DNA of 64,000 nucleotides from Roseibium aestuarii (GTDB lineage: Bacteria; Pseudomonadota; Alphaproteobacteria; Rhizobiales; Stappiaceae): contig NZ_VORA01000001.1 in assembly GCF_008477545.1 (NCBI RefSeq), positions 1,054,001-1,118,000 on the forward strand. The letters run 5' to 3'. Under the pieces are notes generated by a model that was given only the letters and a program-made list of their open reading frames with translations, did no database searches and had not been told where the DNA came from. Within the stretch, counting starts at the first letter, position 1. Each line of letters starts with the position of its first letter. Positions 45,027-53,784 of the stretch are shown piece after piece. The translations under genes were made by a program, and so were the position numbers.

Positions 45027-45908
45027 TCAGGCGTCCTTCGGCTTTTCCAGGCGGGTGAGCAGGGAAGACGTGTCCCAGCGGCCGCCGCCCATCTGCTGCA
45101 CGTCGGCATAGAACTGGTCGACGAGCGCGGTGAGCGGCAGGCGGGCGCCGGTGCGGTTGGCGGTCTGCAGGCAGATGCCGAGGTCCTTGCGCATCCAGTC
45201 GACCGCGAAGCCGAAGCCGAATTCACCCTTGTCCATGGTCTGCCAGCGGTTTTCCATCTGCCAGGACTGGGCCGCCCCGCCGCGGATGGCGGAGATCACC
45301 GTCTCCACGTCGAGCCCCGCGCGCTTGGCAAAGTGGACCGCTTCCGACAGGCCCTGAACCACGCCGGCGATGCAGATCTGGTTGCACATTTTCGTCAGCT
45401 GGCCGGCCCCGCTCTCGCCCATCAGCCCGACGAAACGGGCGAAGGCCTCGATCACCGGGCGGGCCTTGTCGAAGACCTCCGCATCCCCGCCGCACATGAC
45501 CGTGAGCACGCCGTTTTCCGCCCCGGCCTGACCGCCGGAGACCGGCGCGTCGATGAAGCCACAGCCCTTGTCCCGGGCGATGGCGTGGAGCTCGCGGGCA
45601 ACTTCCGCCGACGCGGTGGTGTTGTCGATGACAATGGCGCCGGGCTTCAGGGTGGAGAAGGCGCCGTCCGGCCCGGTGGTCACGGCCCGCAGGTCGTCGT
45701 CATTGCCCACGCAGCAGAAGACGAAGTCGCAGTCCCGGGCGGCCTCCGCCGGGGTCGCGGCGAACTGGCCGCCGAACTCCGTGGCCCATTTTTCCGCCTT
45801 GGCCGTGGTCCGGTTGTAGACGGTGACATCGTGACCGCCCCGGGTCTTCAGATGCCCCGCCATGGGATAGCCCATCACCCCGAGCCCGATGAACGCAACC
45901 TTTGCCAT
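45027..45908 (-). CDS. 3-Hydroxyisobutyrate dehydrogenase family oxidoreductase
   Basis: A 293-aa NAD(P)-dependent beta-hydroxyacid dehydrogenase. N-terminal Rossmann motif FIGLGVMGYPMAGHL, substrate-site DAPVSGGQAGAENG and catalytic Lys in GAGQLTKMCNQI are all present. The family includes 3-hydroxyisobutyrate dehydrogenase (mmsB) and tartronate-semialdehyde reductase (garR); the exact substrate is not resolved. mmsA is 37 kb away, so a valine-pathway link is possible but weak. ATG 45908 has GGAGG and AAGG upstream; the longer frame is rejected. Confidence 0.85.
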   Translation of the reverse strand: MAKVAFIGLGVMGYPMAGHLKTRGGHDVTVYNRTTAKAEKWATEFGGQFAATPAEAARDCDFVFCCVGNDDDLRAVTTGPDGAFSTLKPGAIVIDNTTASAEVARELHAIARDKGCGFIDAPVSGGQAGAENGVLTVMCGGDAEVFDKARPVIEAFARFVGLMGESGAGQLTKMCNQICIAGVVQGLSEAVHFAKRAGLDVETVISAIRGGAAQSWQMENRWQTMDKGEFGFGFAVDWMRKDLGICLQTANRTGARLPLTALVDQFYADVQQMGGGRWDTSSLLTRLEKPKDA

Positions 45909-46058
45909 GACCTTGATCCTCCGAAACTGTGCCGTCTGCCTCCCCGGCAGATCCTCCTGACTTTCGGACATGTTTAGCCCATGAGCCCCGGCCTGTCAGG
46001 TCCGGGACGGAACAGCTCCTGTGATCCTCAGGCAAGGGCGGATGCGTCGGGACCCGGA

Positions 46059-46235
46059 TTAGATCCAGAAGCTGAACCGGCCTCCGGCAGACCGGCGGCA
46101 GTGATCGAGCCGCGCCCGTTCCGCCCGGGCGAGATCCCCCTGCGACGGCGTCTGGGGTCGCGTGTCGGGCAGGGGGCGGATAAAGCGGGTGAAGCGGCTG
46201 GCCCGCAGCATCTCGCGAACGTAGAAGTAAAACAT
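46059..46235 (-). CDS. Small basic protein (58 aa), unknown
   Basis: Minus-strand frame of 59 codons beginning MFYFYVREMLRASRFTRFIR and ending GRFSFWI, with 12 Arg, two aromatic-rich ends and one Cys. AAGGTG stands about 9 bases before the ATG. It is divergent from the LysR gene at 46336 with a palindrome between them, an arrangement typical of a regulated target. The opposite strand is also open here, so the coding status is not certain. No known family recognised. Confidence 0.45.
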   Translation of the reverse strand: MFYFYVREMLRASRFTRFIRPLPDTRPQTPSQGDLARAERARLDHCRRSAGGRFSFWI

Positions 46236-46285
46236 TGCCTTACACCTTCATCTGCGTTTTGATGCGATGAATGTGCCGCTATCTG

Positions 46286-46296
46286 GCGATAATCGC
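46286..46296. promoter_or_regulatory. Palindrome GCGATAATCGC
   Basis: Perfect 5-bp arms around one A, 40 bases upstream of the LysR start and 51 bases from the start of the small divergent gene. It is suited to be the LysR operator. Confidence 0.5.
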
Positions 46297-46335
46297 GAGT
46301 CAGCAATCTTTTTCGGATGTAACGTGAACTAACAG

Positions 46336-47238
46336 ATGGACTGGCGCGACCTCCCCTCGCTCTCCGCCCTGCGCGCCTTTGCCTGCGTGGCCGAGAGCCT
46401 GAGCTTTTCCGAGGCTGGACGGGTGCTGAACGTCACCCACGCGGCCGTCAGCCAGCAGGTGAGGGGGCTGGAGGCCCATCTCGGAGTGTCGCTGGTCGAA
46501 CGCGCCGGGCGGGGCCTGGCGCTCACCGCCGAAGGTCAGCAGCTTGCCGTCGGCCTGGGTGAGGGCTTCGGCCGCATCGCCGGGGCGGTGGCAGAGGTCG
46601 CGCGCAATGCCAGCGAGCGTCCCTTGCATGTGACCCTGACCCCGGCCTTTGCCATGAGCTGGCTCATGCCGCGCATTTCGGATTTCAAGCAGCGTCACCC
46701 GGACATCGAGCTGATGCTCAATCCGACCCCGCAGCTCGTTGACCTGCAGCACGGCGATGTGGATCTGGCGATCCGCTTCGGCGAGGGACCCTGGCCGGGC
46801 CTGCAGTCCGAATCCCTGATCCTGACCGACTACGTGGTGGTCGGCGCAACGAGCCTGGTAGGGGAGGAGGGCGATGTGGCACCCGAAGCCCTGCAGGATT
46901 TCCCTTGGCTGCAGGAGCTGGGCACCAACGAGCTGGCGCGCTGGCTGGAGCGGCAGGGCGTGGTGCCGCGGGCCCGGCTCAACATCACCCATCTGCCCGG
47001 CTACATGGTGCTGGACGGGGTGCGGCGCGGGGCGGGGATCACCGCCACCGCGCGGATTTTCGTGGAGGAGCTAATCCGGGCCGGCAGCCTGCGGGTTCTG
47101 GCGAGCGACCTGCGCCCGCCGGAGAGCGGCTACCATCTGGTGCGCCGGCCGGGCGTGCCGCGACCGCCGCTCGCGGCCTTCATCCGCTGGGTGCAGGAGA
47201 AGGCCGCCGAGACGACGGAGCGCTGCGGCCGGCGCTGA
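46336..47238 (+). CDS. LysR-family regulator, GcvA-like
   Basis: A 300-aa regulator. The HTH (LSALRAFACVAESLSFSEAG, recognition helix VTHAAVSQQVRGLEAHLG) and LTPAFAMSWLMPRISDFKQRHPD, followed by GDVDLAIRFGEGPWPGL, are the GcvA/AmpR-subgroup marks. The effector is unknown. It is divergent from the small 58-aa gene and convergent with the PLP-enzyme gene 8 bases away. Confidence 0.88.
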   Translation: MDWRDLPSLSALRAFACVAESLSFSEAGRVLNVTHAAVSQQVRGLEAHLGVSLVERAGRGLALTAEGQQLAVGLGEGFGRIAGAVAEVARNASERPLHVTLTPAFAMSWLMPRISDFKQRHPDIELMLNPTPQLVDLQHGDVDLAIRFGEGPWPGLQSESLILTDYVVVGATSLVGEEGDVAPEALQDFPWLQELGTNELARWLERQGVVPRARLNITHLPGYMVLDGVRRGAGITATARIFVEELIRAGSLRVLASDLRPPESGYHLVRRPGVPRPPLAAFIRWVQEKAAETTERCGRR

Positions 47239-47245
47239 GCCGCGA

Positions 47246-48424
47246 TCAGATGGCGGCGAGCGCCTGATCCATGTCGGCGATCAGGTCCGGCAGATGCTCG
47301 ATGCCGATGGAGAGGCGCAGCAGGGTGCCGGGAATGCCCGAATTCGGCCCCTCGATGGTTTCCCGGTGTTCCACCAGGCTTTCGACCCCGCCCAGCGACG
47401 TGGCCCGCTGGAACAGCTTCAGCGCGCCGGTGGCCTTGAGCGCGCCGGCCCGGTCGCCCTTCAGCACGATGGACATCAGCGAGCCGAAGCCATTGGTCAT
47501 CTGGGCCTTGGCCAGATCATGCCCCTCTGCGGTCGGCAGGCCCGGATAGAGCACGCTCTCCACCCTCGGGTCGGGGGCGAAATGCTCGGCAAACCCTTGC
47601 GCATTGGCATTCATGCGCTCCACGCGAAGCGCCAGGGTGCGCAGGCCCCGCAGCAGCAGCCAGGCTTCGAAGGAGCCCATGACGGCGCCTGCCCCCTGCC
47701 GCTCGACGCGGATGAAGTCCCAGGCCGCAGACGTGGCATCCGCCGTGGTGACGACGCCGCCCAGAAGGTCCGAATGGCCGTTTAGTGCCTTGGTGGCCGA
47801 ATGAACCACCAGATCGGCGCCGAGTGTCAGCGGCTTCATGATCAGCGGGGTGACGGTGGTCGCGTCCACGCAGAGCGTCGCGCCGGCGGCCTTCGTCAGG
47901 GCAGAGATCGCCCGGATGTCGGCGACCTTCAGGAACGGGTTGGTCGGCACCTCGATGAAGACCATGGCTGGTCGGGTGGCGGTGATCTGGTCGGCCAGCG
48001 CGCCGAGATCGGTCGCGTCGACCTCGATCAGGGCGATGTTGTTGCGCTCGCAGGTGCGGCGGAAGAACACCGTCGTGCCCCAGTAGATGCCGGATTGGAG
48101 CAGGATGGTCTCGCCCGGACGAACGGTGCGCGTGATGGCGGCAATGGCGGCCATGCCTGAGGCAAAGAGCCGGCTTTCGGCGCCGTGCTCCAGGGTGGCG
48201 ATCAGCCCCTCCACCTTGCGGAAGAGGTCGTTGTGGTCGCGGGAATAGAGGTGGGTCGGCGACACCAGGTCATAGGCTTCGTCGCGCACGAAGGTGGTGG
48301 CCGTGGGGATCGCCGGGGTCACCGCGCCCGTCACCGCATCATGGCCGCCGCCGCCATGGGCGAGCAGGCTGTCGGCGTGGAGGGAGGCGTAGAGATCGGC
48401 GTGCTTGTTGATATTGCTGGTCAT
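47246..48424 (-). CDS. Trans-sulfuration family PLP enzyme (Cys/Met metabolism)
   Basis: A 392-aa PLP enzyme of the cystathionine gamma-synthase/beta-lyase family. Markers: YSRDHNDLFRKVE, FASGMAAIAAITR (phosphate contact), VFIEVPTNPFLKVADI, the VDATTVTP aspartate, and the PLP lysine in SATKALNGHSDLLGG. C-terminal SLGGVESLVEHR is family-typical. Which reaction it performs (cystathionine, homocysteine or methionine lyase, or a synthase) is not clear from sequence. It follows the amino-acid importer genes by 128 bases in the same direction, so it may act on an imported sulphur amino acid. A terminator-like hairpin stands in between. Confidence 0.82.
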   Translation of the reverse strand: MTSNINKHADLYASLHADSLLAHGGGGHDAVTGAVTPAIPTATTFVRDEAYDLVSPTHLYSRDHNDLFRKVEGLIATLEHGAESRLFASGMAAIAAITRTVRPGETILLQSGIYWGTTVFFRRTCERNNIALIEVDATDLGALADQITATRPAMVFIEVPTNPFLKVADIRAISALTKAAGATLCVDATTVTPLIMKPLTLGADLVVHSATKALNGHSDLLGGVVTTADATSAAWDFIRVERQGAGAVMGSFEAWLLLRGLRTLALRVERMNANAQGFAEHFAPDPRVESVLYPGLPTAEGHDLAKAQMTNGFGSLMSIVLKGDRAGALKATGALKLFQRATSLGGVESLVEHRETIEGPNSGIPGTLLRLSIGIEHLPDLIADMDQALAAI

Positions 48425-48498
48425 TCGAGTGTTCCGCAGCTGAAAGGTGATCCTCTCTTAGCAGATCTGCGGAGCAACCCGTCAACGGAAGTCGCATG

Positions 48499-48533
48499 CC
48501 CGCTCCCGGGAAAATAGTTTTTCCGGGAACGGG
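48499..48533 (-). other. Hairpin between importer and PLP-enzyme genes
   Basis: Ten-bp stem CCCGGGAAAA/TTTTTCCGGG with one G-U pair and a three-base loop, extended by CCCG/CGGG outside an internal loop. In the minus-strand direction no T tract follows, so it may be a leaky terminator or a processing site between the two transcription units. Confidence 0.5.
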
Positions 48534-48552
48534 GGAATTGAAGGCTGCGATG

Positions 48553-49383
48553 TCAGCGCTTGAGGTGGCGGGTCAGCCGGGCTTCCAGCCGGTCCCAGAC
48601 CTGACGCAGCATCTCCACGATGATCAGATAGAAGACGGCGGCCCAGATATAGGCCTGGAAGTCGAAGGAGCGCGAGAAGGCACGGCGGGTTTCGCCCATC
48701 AGGTCGAAGACCGTGACGATGGAGGCAATGGCGGAGCCCTTGACCATCAGGATGATCTCGTTGCCATAAGGCCGGAGCGACACCATCAGCGCCTGGGGCA
48801 GGATGATCTTCCAGAAGATCACCGGACGCGACAGGCCGAGCGCCTGTGCGCCTTCCCACTGGCCCTTCGGCACGCTCTCGATCGCGCCGCGCAGGATTTC
48901 CGCCTGATAGGCCGAGGTGTTGAGCGAGAAGGCGAAGATCACGCAATACCAGGCATCCCGGAAGAACCACCACAGGTTCAGGTCCTGCAGCTCGGGGCGG
49001 AAGGATCCGGCGCCGTAATAGATCAGGAAGGTCTGGGCGAGCAGCGGCGTGCCGCGAAAGATGTAGACATAGGCATAGGCCGGCCAGGCGAAGATCTTCC
49101 GTCTGGACATGCGGCCCATGGCGACGGGCACCGACAGCAACGCGCCGATCACCAGCGACACGGCCACGATCTGCAGCGTGACCCAGAAGCCTTCCAGATA
49201 TTCCGGCCAGTATTTCTGGACGAAGGGGCCGGTGATGTTGGAGCCCAGATACCACAGCAGCGCGCAGCCGGCGACGATCCACAGGGCGACAAGCACATGC
49301 CCGATGATCCGCCCGGAGGTCCAGGGGGCTGCGGGCATCGGAGGCGGCGCCTTGGCGTCGATGAAATGCTCGGAGATGCTCAT
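48553..49383 (-). CDS. Polar amino-acid ABC permease (HisM/ArtM-like)
   Basis: A 276-aa inner-membrane permease; about five or six helices. The conserved EAA loop is EGAQALGLSRPVIFWKIILPQAL. IFRGTPLLAQTFLIYYGAG is the HisM/GlnP-family signature. The N-terminus (about 1-30) is a proline-rich cytosolic tail. ATG 49383 overlaps the upstream permease stop by four bases (ATGA-type coupling). The pair forms a heterodimeric channel. Confidence 0.9.
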   Translation of the reverse strand: MSISEHFIDAKAPPPMPAAPWTSGRIIGHVLVALWIVAGCALLWYLGSNITGPFVQKYWPEYLEGFWVTLQIVAVSLVIGALLSVPVAMGRMSRRKIFAWPAYAYVYIFRGTPLLAQTFLIYYGAGSFRPELQDLNLWWFFRDAWYCVIFAFSLNTSAYQAEILRGAIESVPKGQWEGAQALGLSRPVIFWKIILPQALMVSLRPYGNEIILMVKGSAIASIVTVFDLMGETRRAFSRSFDFQAYIWAAVFYLIIVEMLRQVWDRLEARLTRHLKR

Positions 49384-50093
49384 CGGGCCGTCTCCCCGCG
49401 CTTGGTCCAGGCATCGATCCGGCTGAGGCCGACGGAGGAGATGACCGAAAGCACCAGGTAGATCAGGAACGCTAGGCCGAAGAAGAGGAACGGTTCCTTG
49501 GTGATGCGCGCGGCCATGCCGGCCTGACGCACCAGATCCGCCAGCCCGATGACCGACACCAGAGAGGTGTCCTTCAGCAGGATGAGCCACAAGTTGCCGA
49601 GAGCGGGCAGGGACAGGCGCAGCAGCTGCGGCGCGATCACCAGACCCATGGTCTGGCGTCGGGTCAGGCCAAGCGCATAGCCGCCCTCATATTGTCCCTG
49701 TGGGATGCCCTGGAAGGCTGACAGGAAGGCCTCCGACGCATAGGAGGAAAACACCATCGCCAGCGCGACCATGCCCGCTGCAAAGGAATTCACCTCGATG
49801 ACCAGATCCAGACCGAGGGCCTGGGTGAGCGACTGCAGGCCGATCTGCACCCCGTAATAGACGAGGAACAGGGTCAGAAGCTCGGGCAGTCCGCGGAACA
49901 GGGTGGTGTAGATGTTGGCGGCCAGCCGCAGGCTGTGGTGGGGCGAGCGCTTGGCCAGCGCGATCAGGAAGCCCAGGGCCAGACCGAAGGGCAGGGTCGC
50001 CAGACCCAGGGTGATGGTCACCACCACACCCTTTGCGATTTCGTCCGCCCAGCCGGAATCGCCGAAGGAAAGGAGCGTCAGAATGTCGTTCAT
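49380..50093 (-). CDS. Polar amino-acid ABC permease (HisQ/ArtQ-like)
   Basis: A 237-aa permease with EAA loop EGGYALGLTRRQTMGLVIAPQ and the LFRGLPELLTLFLVYYG family signature. It is second in the operon, 123 bases after the binding-protein gene, and couples to the next permease. It carries the PAAT (polar amino acid) family marks. Confidence 0.9.
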   Translation of the reverse strand: MNDILTLLSFGDSGWADEIAKGVVVTITLGLATLPFGLALGFLIALAKRSPHHSLRLAANIYTTLFRGLPELLTLFLVYYGVQIGLQSLTQALGLDLVIEVNSFAAGMVALAMVFSSYASEAFLSAFQGIPQGQYEGGYALGLTRRQTMGLVIAPQLLRLSLPALGNLWLILLKDTSLVSVIGLADLVRQAGMAARITKEPFLFFGLAFLIYLVLSVISSVGLSRIDAWTKRGETAR

Positions 50094-50165
50094 GCCGTCG
50101 GCGCAGCTTTCGTCGATCTGGTGAACAGGAACTCCGCTGCGGCCGGGAAGCCTGCAGGGAAAGAG

Positions 50166-50201
50166 GCGCGGCCCGGGGATGAAGCCTCCCGGGCCGCGCC
50201 G
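50166..50201 (-). other. Hairpin between binding-protein and permease genes
   Basis: Perfect 13-bp stem GGCGCGGCCCGGG with its complement around a 10-base loop, without a T tract. Such GC hairpins after binding-protein genes often protect the 5' mRNA part and lower permease expression; here that is inference. Confidence 0.6.
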
Positions 50202-50216
50202 CGTCAGGGGTGGTGA

Positions 50217-50993
50217 TTAGCCGCCGTAAACGTCGAAATCAAAGAATTTCTTGTTGATTTCCTCGTACTTTCCATTGGCGCGGATCGCCTGGATGGCAGC
50301 GTTCAGCTTCTCCTTGAGGTCCTGATCTTCCTTGCGGATCGCAATGCCGGCGCCTTCGCCGTTGATCTTCGGATCCGGGGTCAGGGTGCCCAGCAGCTTG
50401 CAGCAGGCGCCGTCGTCGGAGGCCAGCCACTCGGACAGCACCACCACGTCGTCGATGACGGCATCGATACGGCCGCCGGCCACGTCGAGCTTGTATTCGT
50501 CAGAGGTCGGGTAGAGCTTCAGCTCGGCCGAGGGGAACTTCTCTTCGGCATAGTTGGAGTGGGTGGTGGAGGACTGTGCGCCCAGCAGCGCGCCCTTGAG
50601 GTCTTCATCGGTGACGCCGGTCAGCTTGCTGTCCTTCGGGACGGCGATGGCCGGGCCGGTGTTGTAGTACTTGCCGGTGAAGTCGACCTTCTGCTTGCGC
50701 TCTTCGGTGATCGACATGGAGGCGATGATGGCGTCGAACTTGCCCGCCAGAAGAGCCGGGATGATGCCATCCCAATCCTGCACGACGAATTCGCACTCGG
50801 CCTTCATTTCCTCGCAGAGCGCCTTGGCGATCTCGATGTCGAAGCCGACCAGCTGGCCGTCAGCGGTCAGGGTATTGAACGGAGGATAGGCGCCTTCGGT
50901 GCCGATGCGGATCTTGGTCCAGTCGCCGGCCTGGGCGCCGGTCAGGGTGCCGAGAATGACGGCTGCCGCCGCGGCGATACGCTTCATACGCAT
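50217..50993 (-). CDS. Amino-acid ABC substrate-binding protein (family 3)
   Basis: A 258-aa periplasmic protein of solute-binding family 3. Signal peptide about 1-22 (AAAVILGTLTGAQA/G), then the KIRIGTEGAYPPFNTL start and GFDIEIAKALCEEM, IIPALLAGKFDAIIASMSIT. These match lysine/arginine/ornithine-, glutamine- or octopine-type binding proteins. Four Cys residues occur in the mature protein. AGGGG lies 8 bases before ATG 50993. First gene of the importer operon; the ATP-binding protein is absent from the window. An AT-rich stretch upstream (51090-51120) may hold the promoter. Confidence 0.9.
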   Translation of the reverse strand: MRMKRIAAAAAVILGTLTGAQAGDWTKIRIGTEGAYPPFNTLTADGQLVGFDIEIAKALCEEMKAECEFVVQDWDGIIPALLAGKFDAIIASMSITEERKQKVDFTGKYYNTGPAIAVPKDSKLTGVTDEDLKGALLGAQSSTTHSNYAEEKFPSAELKLYPTSDEYKLDVAGGRIDAVIDDVVVLSEWLASDDGACCKLLGTLTPDPKINGEGAGIAIRKEDQDLKEKLNAAIQAIRANGKYEEINKKFFDFDVYGG

Positions 50994-51285
50994 TATGTGT
51001 TCCCCTTTTTTGGTCTCGGGGCATCTGCCGGCCCGGGAAGACTGTCAGGCACCCCTTGCGTAGATTTCGCTGCACTTGAGCACGAATTTCAAGCATGCCC
51101 AATAAAAAAACAAAATTTTACGGGGAGATCTTCCAAGGTCCTGAATCCGGATGTGAAGCTGTCCGCAGACGCTCCGCAAAACCCGGACAGATCTGGCTGT
51201 CGCGGCGACGCAGGGGCATCCTCGCCTTTTCGTGGGGCGAGGGTATCGGATTGCCTGATCGGGTCTGATCAGGGCCGGGGTGCGG
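50994..51285. other. Gap between the importer operon and moeA
   Basis: About 290 bases. The A-rich tract at 51095-51120 suits the importer promoter. A weak hairpin CCTGATC/GATCAGG (51254-51273), without a T tract, follows moeA on the minus strand. No gene seen. Confidence 0.4.
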
Positions 51286-52593
51286 TCAGGCCGTTGCCAG
51301 TCCCATGCCGGAAAAGGGCAGGAAGGTCACGAGGCTTCCTTCGTCCACACTTCGCACCTCTTCGGGAATCTCGATCAGCCCGTCGGCGGCCCTGAGGCCG
51401 GTGATCAGGCCGGAGCCGTCCCGCTCGAATTTCGTCACGCGGGTCTCGCCGTCCGGACCGGTGACAAGGGTGCCACGATAGAACTCGCGCCGGTCCGGTT
51501 TCTTGCCCTTGACCGAGAAGGCGGCAGGAACGGCGAAGCGCTGGGGCGCGAGGAAGGCCCCGCCGGCAAGCTGGTTGATCACCGGGCGGCCGTAGAGCAG
51601 GAAGCACACCATGGCCGCGACCGGGTTGCCGGGCAGGCCCAGCAGCAAGGTGGTGCCGATCTGGCCGAACATCATCGGACGTCCGGGCTTGATGGCCAGC
51701 TGCCACATGTGCCGGTGCCCGAGGCTCATGAGCGCGGCGCCCACATGGTCCTCCTCGCCCCGGCTGGCACCTCCCGTCGTCAGCAGCAGGTCGCAGCGCT
51801 GTGCCGCGGCAGCAAGCGCCGCCTCAACGTCCGCGCGCCGGTCCGGCAGGATGCCGAGATCATGAATCTCCACGGGAAGGGTTTCGGCCAGGGCCTTGAG
51901 AAGAAAGAAGTTGCTGTCATAGACGCCGCCTGCGGCAAGCGCCCGCCCGGGACGGCGCAGCTCGTCGCCGGTGGAGAACAGCCCCACCTTCAGGCGCTGA
52001 TGAACCTGAACCTCCGCCTGACCGATGGAGGCAAGTGCTGCCAGATCCTGGGGGCGCAGGCGCTGGCCCGGCGCCATCAGCGGCGTTCCCGCCTTCAGGT
52101 CCTCACCCGCCCGGCGGCGGTTTGCCCCTGCCCGCAGACCGGCGGGAACGATCACGAAGGTCTCGCCCCCTTCTTCGCTCACCCGGCAGTCTTCCTGCAT
52201 GGCCACCGTATCGGCCCCCTCGGGCATCACGGCACCGGTGAAGATCCGCGCCGCCGACCAGGGCGCAAGCGGTCCCTCGACCGGATGACCGGCCGCGACC
52301 CGCGCGCCAAGCCTGAAGAAGCCGCCAGCCGGATCATGATCGGAGAAGCGGAAGGCATAGCCGTCCACGGCGGCATTGTCGAAAAGCGGAACGTCCCGCG
52401 GCGCGGCAATCTCCTGCGCCAGGATTCGCCCGGCACAGGCCTCCAGCGGCAGGGTCTCAAGGCCCGTGACCGTCGACATCCGCGTCCGCAGGATTTCCAG
52501 CGCCTCGTCGTGGCGCAGCCTGTCCCGGTCATGCAGGAAGCAGTCGTTCAGAAGGGACGGGGTCGGGGTGTCGCTCATCAGGCTCTCGCTCAT
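51286..52593 (-). CDS. moeA: Molybdopterin molybdotransferase
   Basis: A 435-aa enzyme that inserts molybdate into adenylylated molybdopterin. Landmarks: FDNAAVDGYAFRF, RIFTGAVMPEGADTV, the GDELRRPG loop, TTGGASRGEEDHV and the GLPGNPVAAMVCF block, then a C-terminal beta-barrel. An alternative start five codons later (52578) has a slightly better GAGAG site. It is last in the fdhD-mobA-mobB-moeA operon, 7 bases after mobB. Confidence 0.93.
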   Translation of the reverse strand: MSESLMSDTPTPSLLNDCFLHDRDRLRHDEALEILRTRMSTVTGLETLPLEACAGRILAQEIAAPRDVPLFDNAAVDGYAFRFSDHDPAGGFFRLGARVAAGHPVEGPLAPWSAARIFTGAVMPEGADTVAMQEDCRVSEEGGETFVIVPAGLRAGANRRRAGEDLKAGTPLMAPGQRLRPQDLAALASIGQAEVQVHQRLKVGLFSTGDELRRPGRALAAGGVYDSNFFLLKALAETLPVEIHDLGILPDRRADVEAALAAAAQRCDLLLTTGGASRGEEDHVGAALMSLGHRHMWQLAIKPGRPMMFGQIGTTLLLGLPGNPVAAMVCFLLYGRPVINQLAGGAFLAPQRFAVPAAFSVKGKKPDRREFYRGTLVTGPDGETRVTKFERDGSGLITGLRAADGLIEIPEEVRSVDEGSLVTFLPFSGMGLATA

Positions 52594-52600
52594 CGGGCGC

Positions 52601-53107
52601 TCAAAGGCCGGTGGTGCGGCAGATGAAATCGGCCATGGCGGATATGTCGTTCAGGTCGAAGACCGGCAAGTCCGTATCGATGACAGGGTGGTCGGCGGCA
52701 ATGGCCAGGATCGCCGGATCGTCCGGGCTCAGCGGCGCGGTCTTGCTGGCGTCCTTCCGCCGCGCCTCGATCTTGGGATGATCCTCGCGCTTGTAGCCCT
52801 CGATCAGCACCAGATCGCAGGGCGAAAGTCGCGACAGGATGTCGGCAAGCGGCGGCTCGTCTTCCTCGCGCAGCTCGTGCATCAGCGCCCAGCGGCGTCC
52901 CGACACCAGCGCGACTTCGGTGGCCCCGGCCTCCCGGTGGCGGTAGCTGTCGGTGCCCGGCGTGTCCACGTCGAAGGCATGATGGGCGTGCTTGACCGTG
53001 GCGATCCTGAAGCCGCGCCCGGTCAGCTCGCGCACCAGCGCCGTGACCAGCTGGGTCTTGCCGGAGTTCTTCCATCCGGTCACGCCGAAGACGGGCGGGC
53101 GGCTCAT
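52601..53107 (-). CDS. mobB: Molybdopterin-guanine dinucleotide biosynthesis adaptor
   Basis: A 168-aa GTP-binding protein that assists MobA in making MGD cofactor. P-loop GWKNSGKTQLV, then VKHAHHAFDVDTPGTDS and LVLIEGYKREDHPKIE are MobB signatures. The ATG overlaps the mobA stop by four bases. Start at 53107 gives the normal family N-terminus; the longer open frame lies inside mobA. Confidence 0.92.
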   Translation of the reverse strand: MSRPPVFGVTGWKNSGKTQLVTALVRELTGRGFRIATVKHAHHAFDVDTPGTDSYRHREAGATEVALVSGRRWALMHELREEDEPPLADILSRLSPCDLVLIEGYKREDHPKIEARRKDASKTAPLSPDDPAILAIAADHPVIDTDLPVFDLNDISAMADFICRTTGL

Positions 53108-53784
53108 GGGATGCGGGTCTCCGCAAGGGCCTTGAGGGCGAGGTCCAGGTCTTCCGGCCGGTTGGCGTTGAAGAACGGGTCCAGTCCGCTGGCGGGATCG
53201 TCGGCGAAGTCCACCTCGATGCTGTCGTGCCGGTCGACCCAGGCCAGAACCTTGCCGCTCTCGCCGGCCGCAAGCCAGTCGGCAAGATCGTCGGCCAGAG
53301 CCACGGGCCACAGGCCGAACACCGGATGCAGGCGCTGGTTGGACGAGGCGAGCGCGATGGTCGGACGGGCGGTCGGCAGGTGTCCGGTGAGCCGTGCGAT
53401 CAGGTTGGCCGGGAAGAAGGGCGTGTCGCCGGCGATGGATACCACATGGGTCACCTGTGGGGCCGTGTCACGGGCGTGAAGCAGACCGGCGAGGATGCCG
53501 GCCAGCGGCCCCTTGAAGCCCTCCACCGGATCGGCAATCACCGGCAGGCCGTAGGCGGAAAACCGCTGCGGGTCGCCATTGGCGTTGAGGACGATCTGCC
53601 CTGCCTGCGGGCGCAGCCGGTCGAGGATGATCTCCAGCATGGAGCGCCCCCCCAGATCGAGAAGGGTCTTGTCGCCCCCGCCCATGCGCCGCGACTGACC
53701 GCCGGCCAGGACGCAGGCGAGGATCGGCGAGGCAACTTCGCTGCCGGAGGCGGAAGAGGGCGAAGAGGAAGGAGTGTCGGTCAT
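53104..53784 (-). CDS. mobA: Molybdenum cofactor guanylyltransferase
   Basis: A 226-aa enzyme attaching GMP to molybdopterin to give MGD, the form used by formate dehydrogenases. The LAGGQSRRMGGGDKTLL nucleotide loop and GPLAGILAGL, SIAGDTPFF (metal Asp) are clear. An N-terminal Ser-rich stretch of about 20 residues precedes the fold. It overlaps the fdhD stop by four bases. Confidence 0.93.
   Translation of the reverse strand: MTDTPSSSPSSASGSEVASPILACVLAGGQSRRMGGGDKTLLDLGGRSMLEIILDRLRPQAGQIVLNANGDPQRFSAYGLPVIADPVEGFKGPLAGILAGLLHARDTAPQVTHVVSIAGDTPFFPANLIARLTGHLPTARPTIALASSNQRLHPVFGLWPVALADDLADWLAAGESGKVLAWVDRHDSIEVDFADDPASGLDPFFNANRPEDLDLALKALAETRIP

Noticed and set aside
45981..46262. Plus-strand 93-aa frame opposite the small 58-aa gene
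   Set aside because: It crosses the HTH gene's upstream region, has no ribosome binding site and is rich in Pro/Gly/Arg as shadows are; but it does lower confidence in the minus-strand gene.
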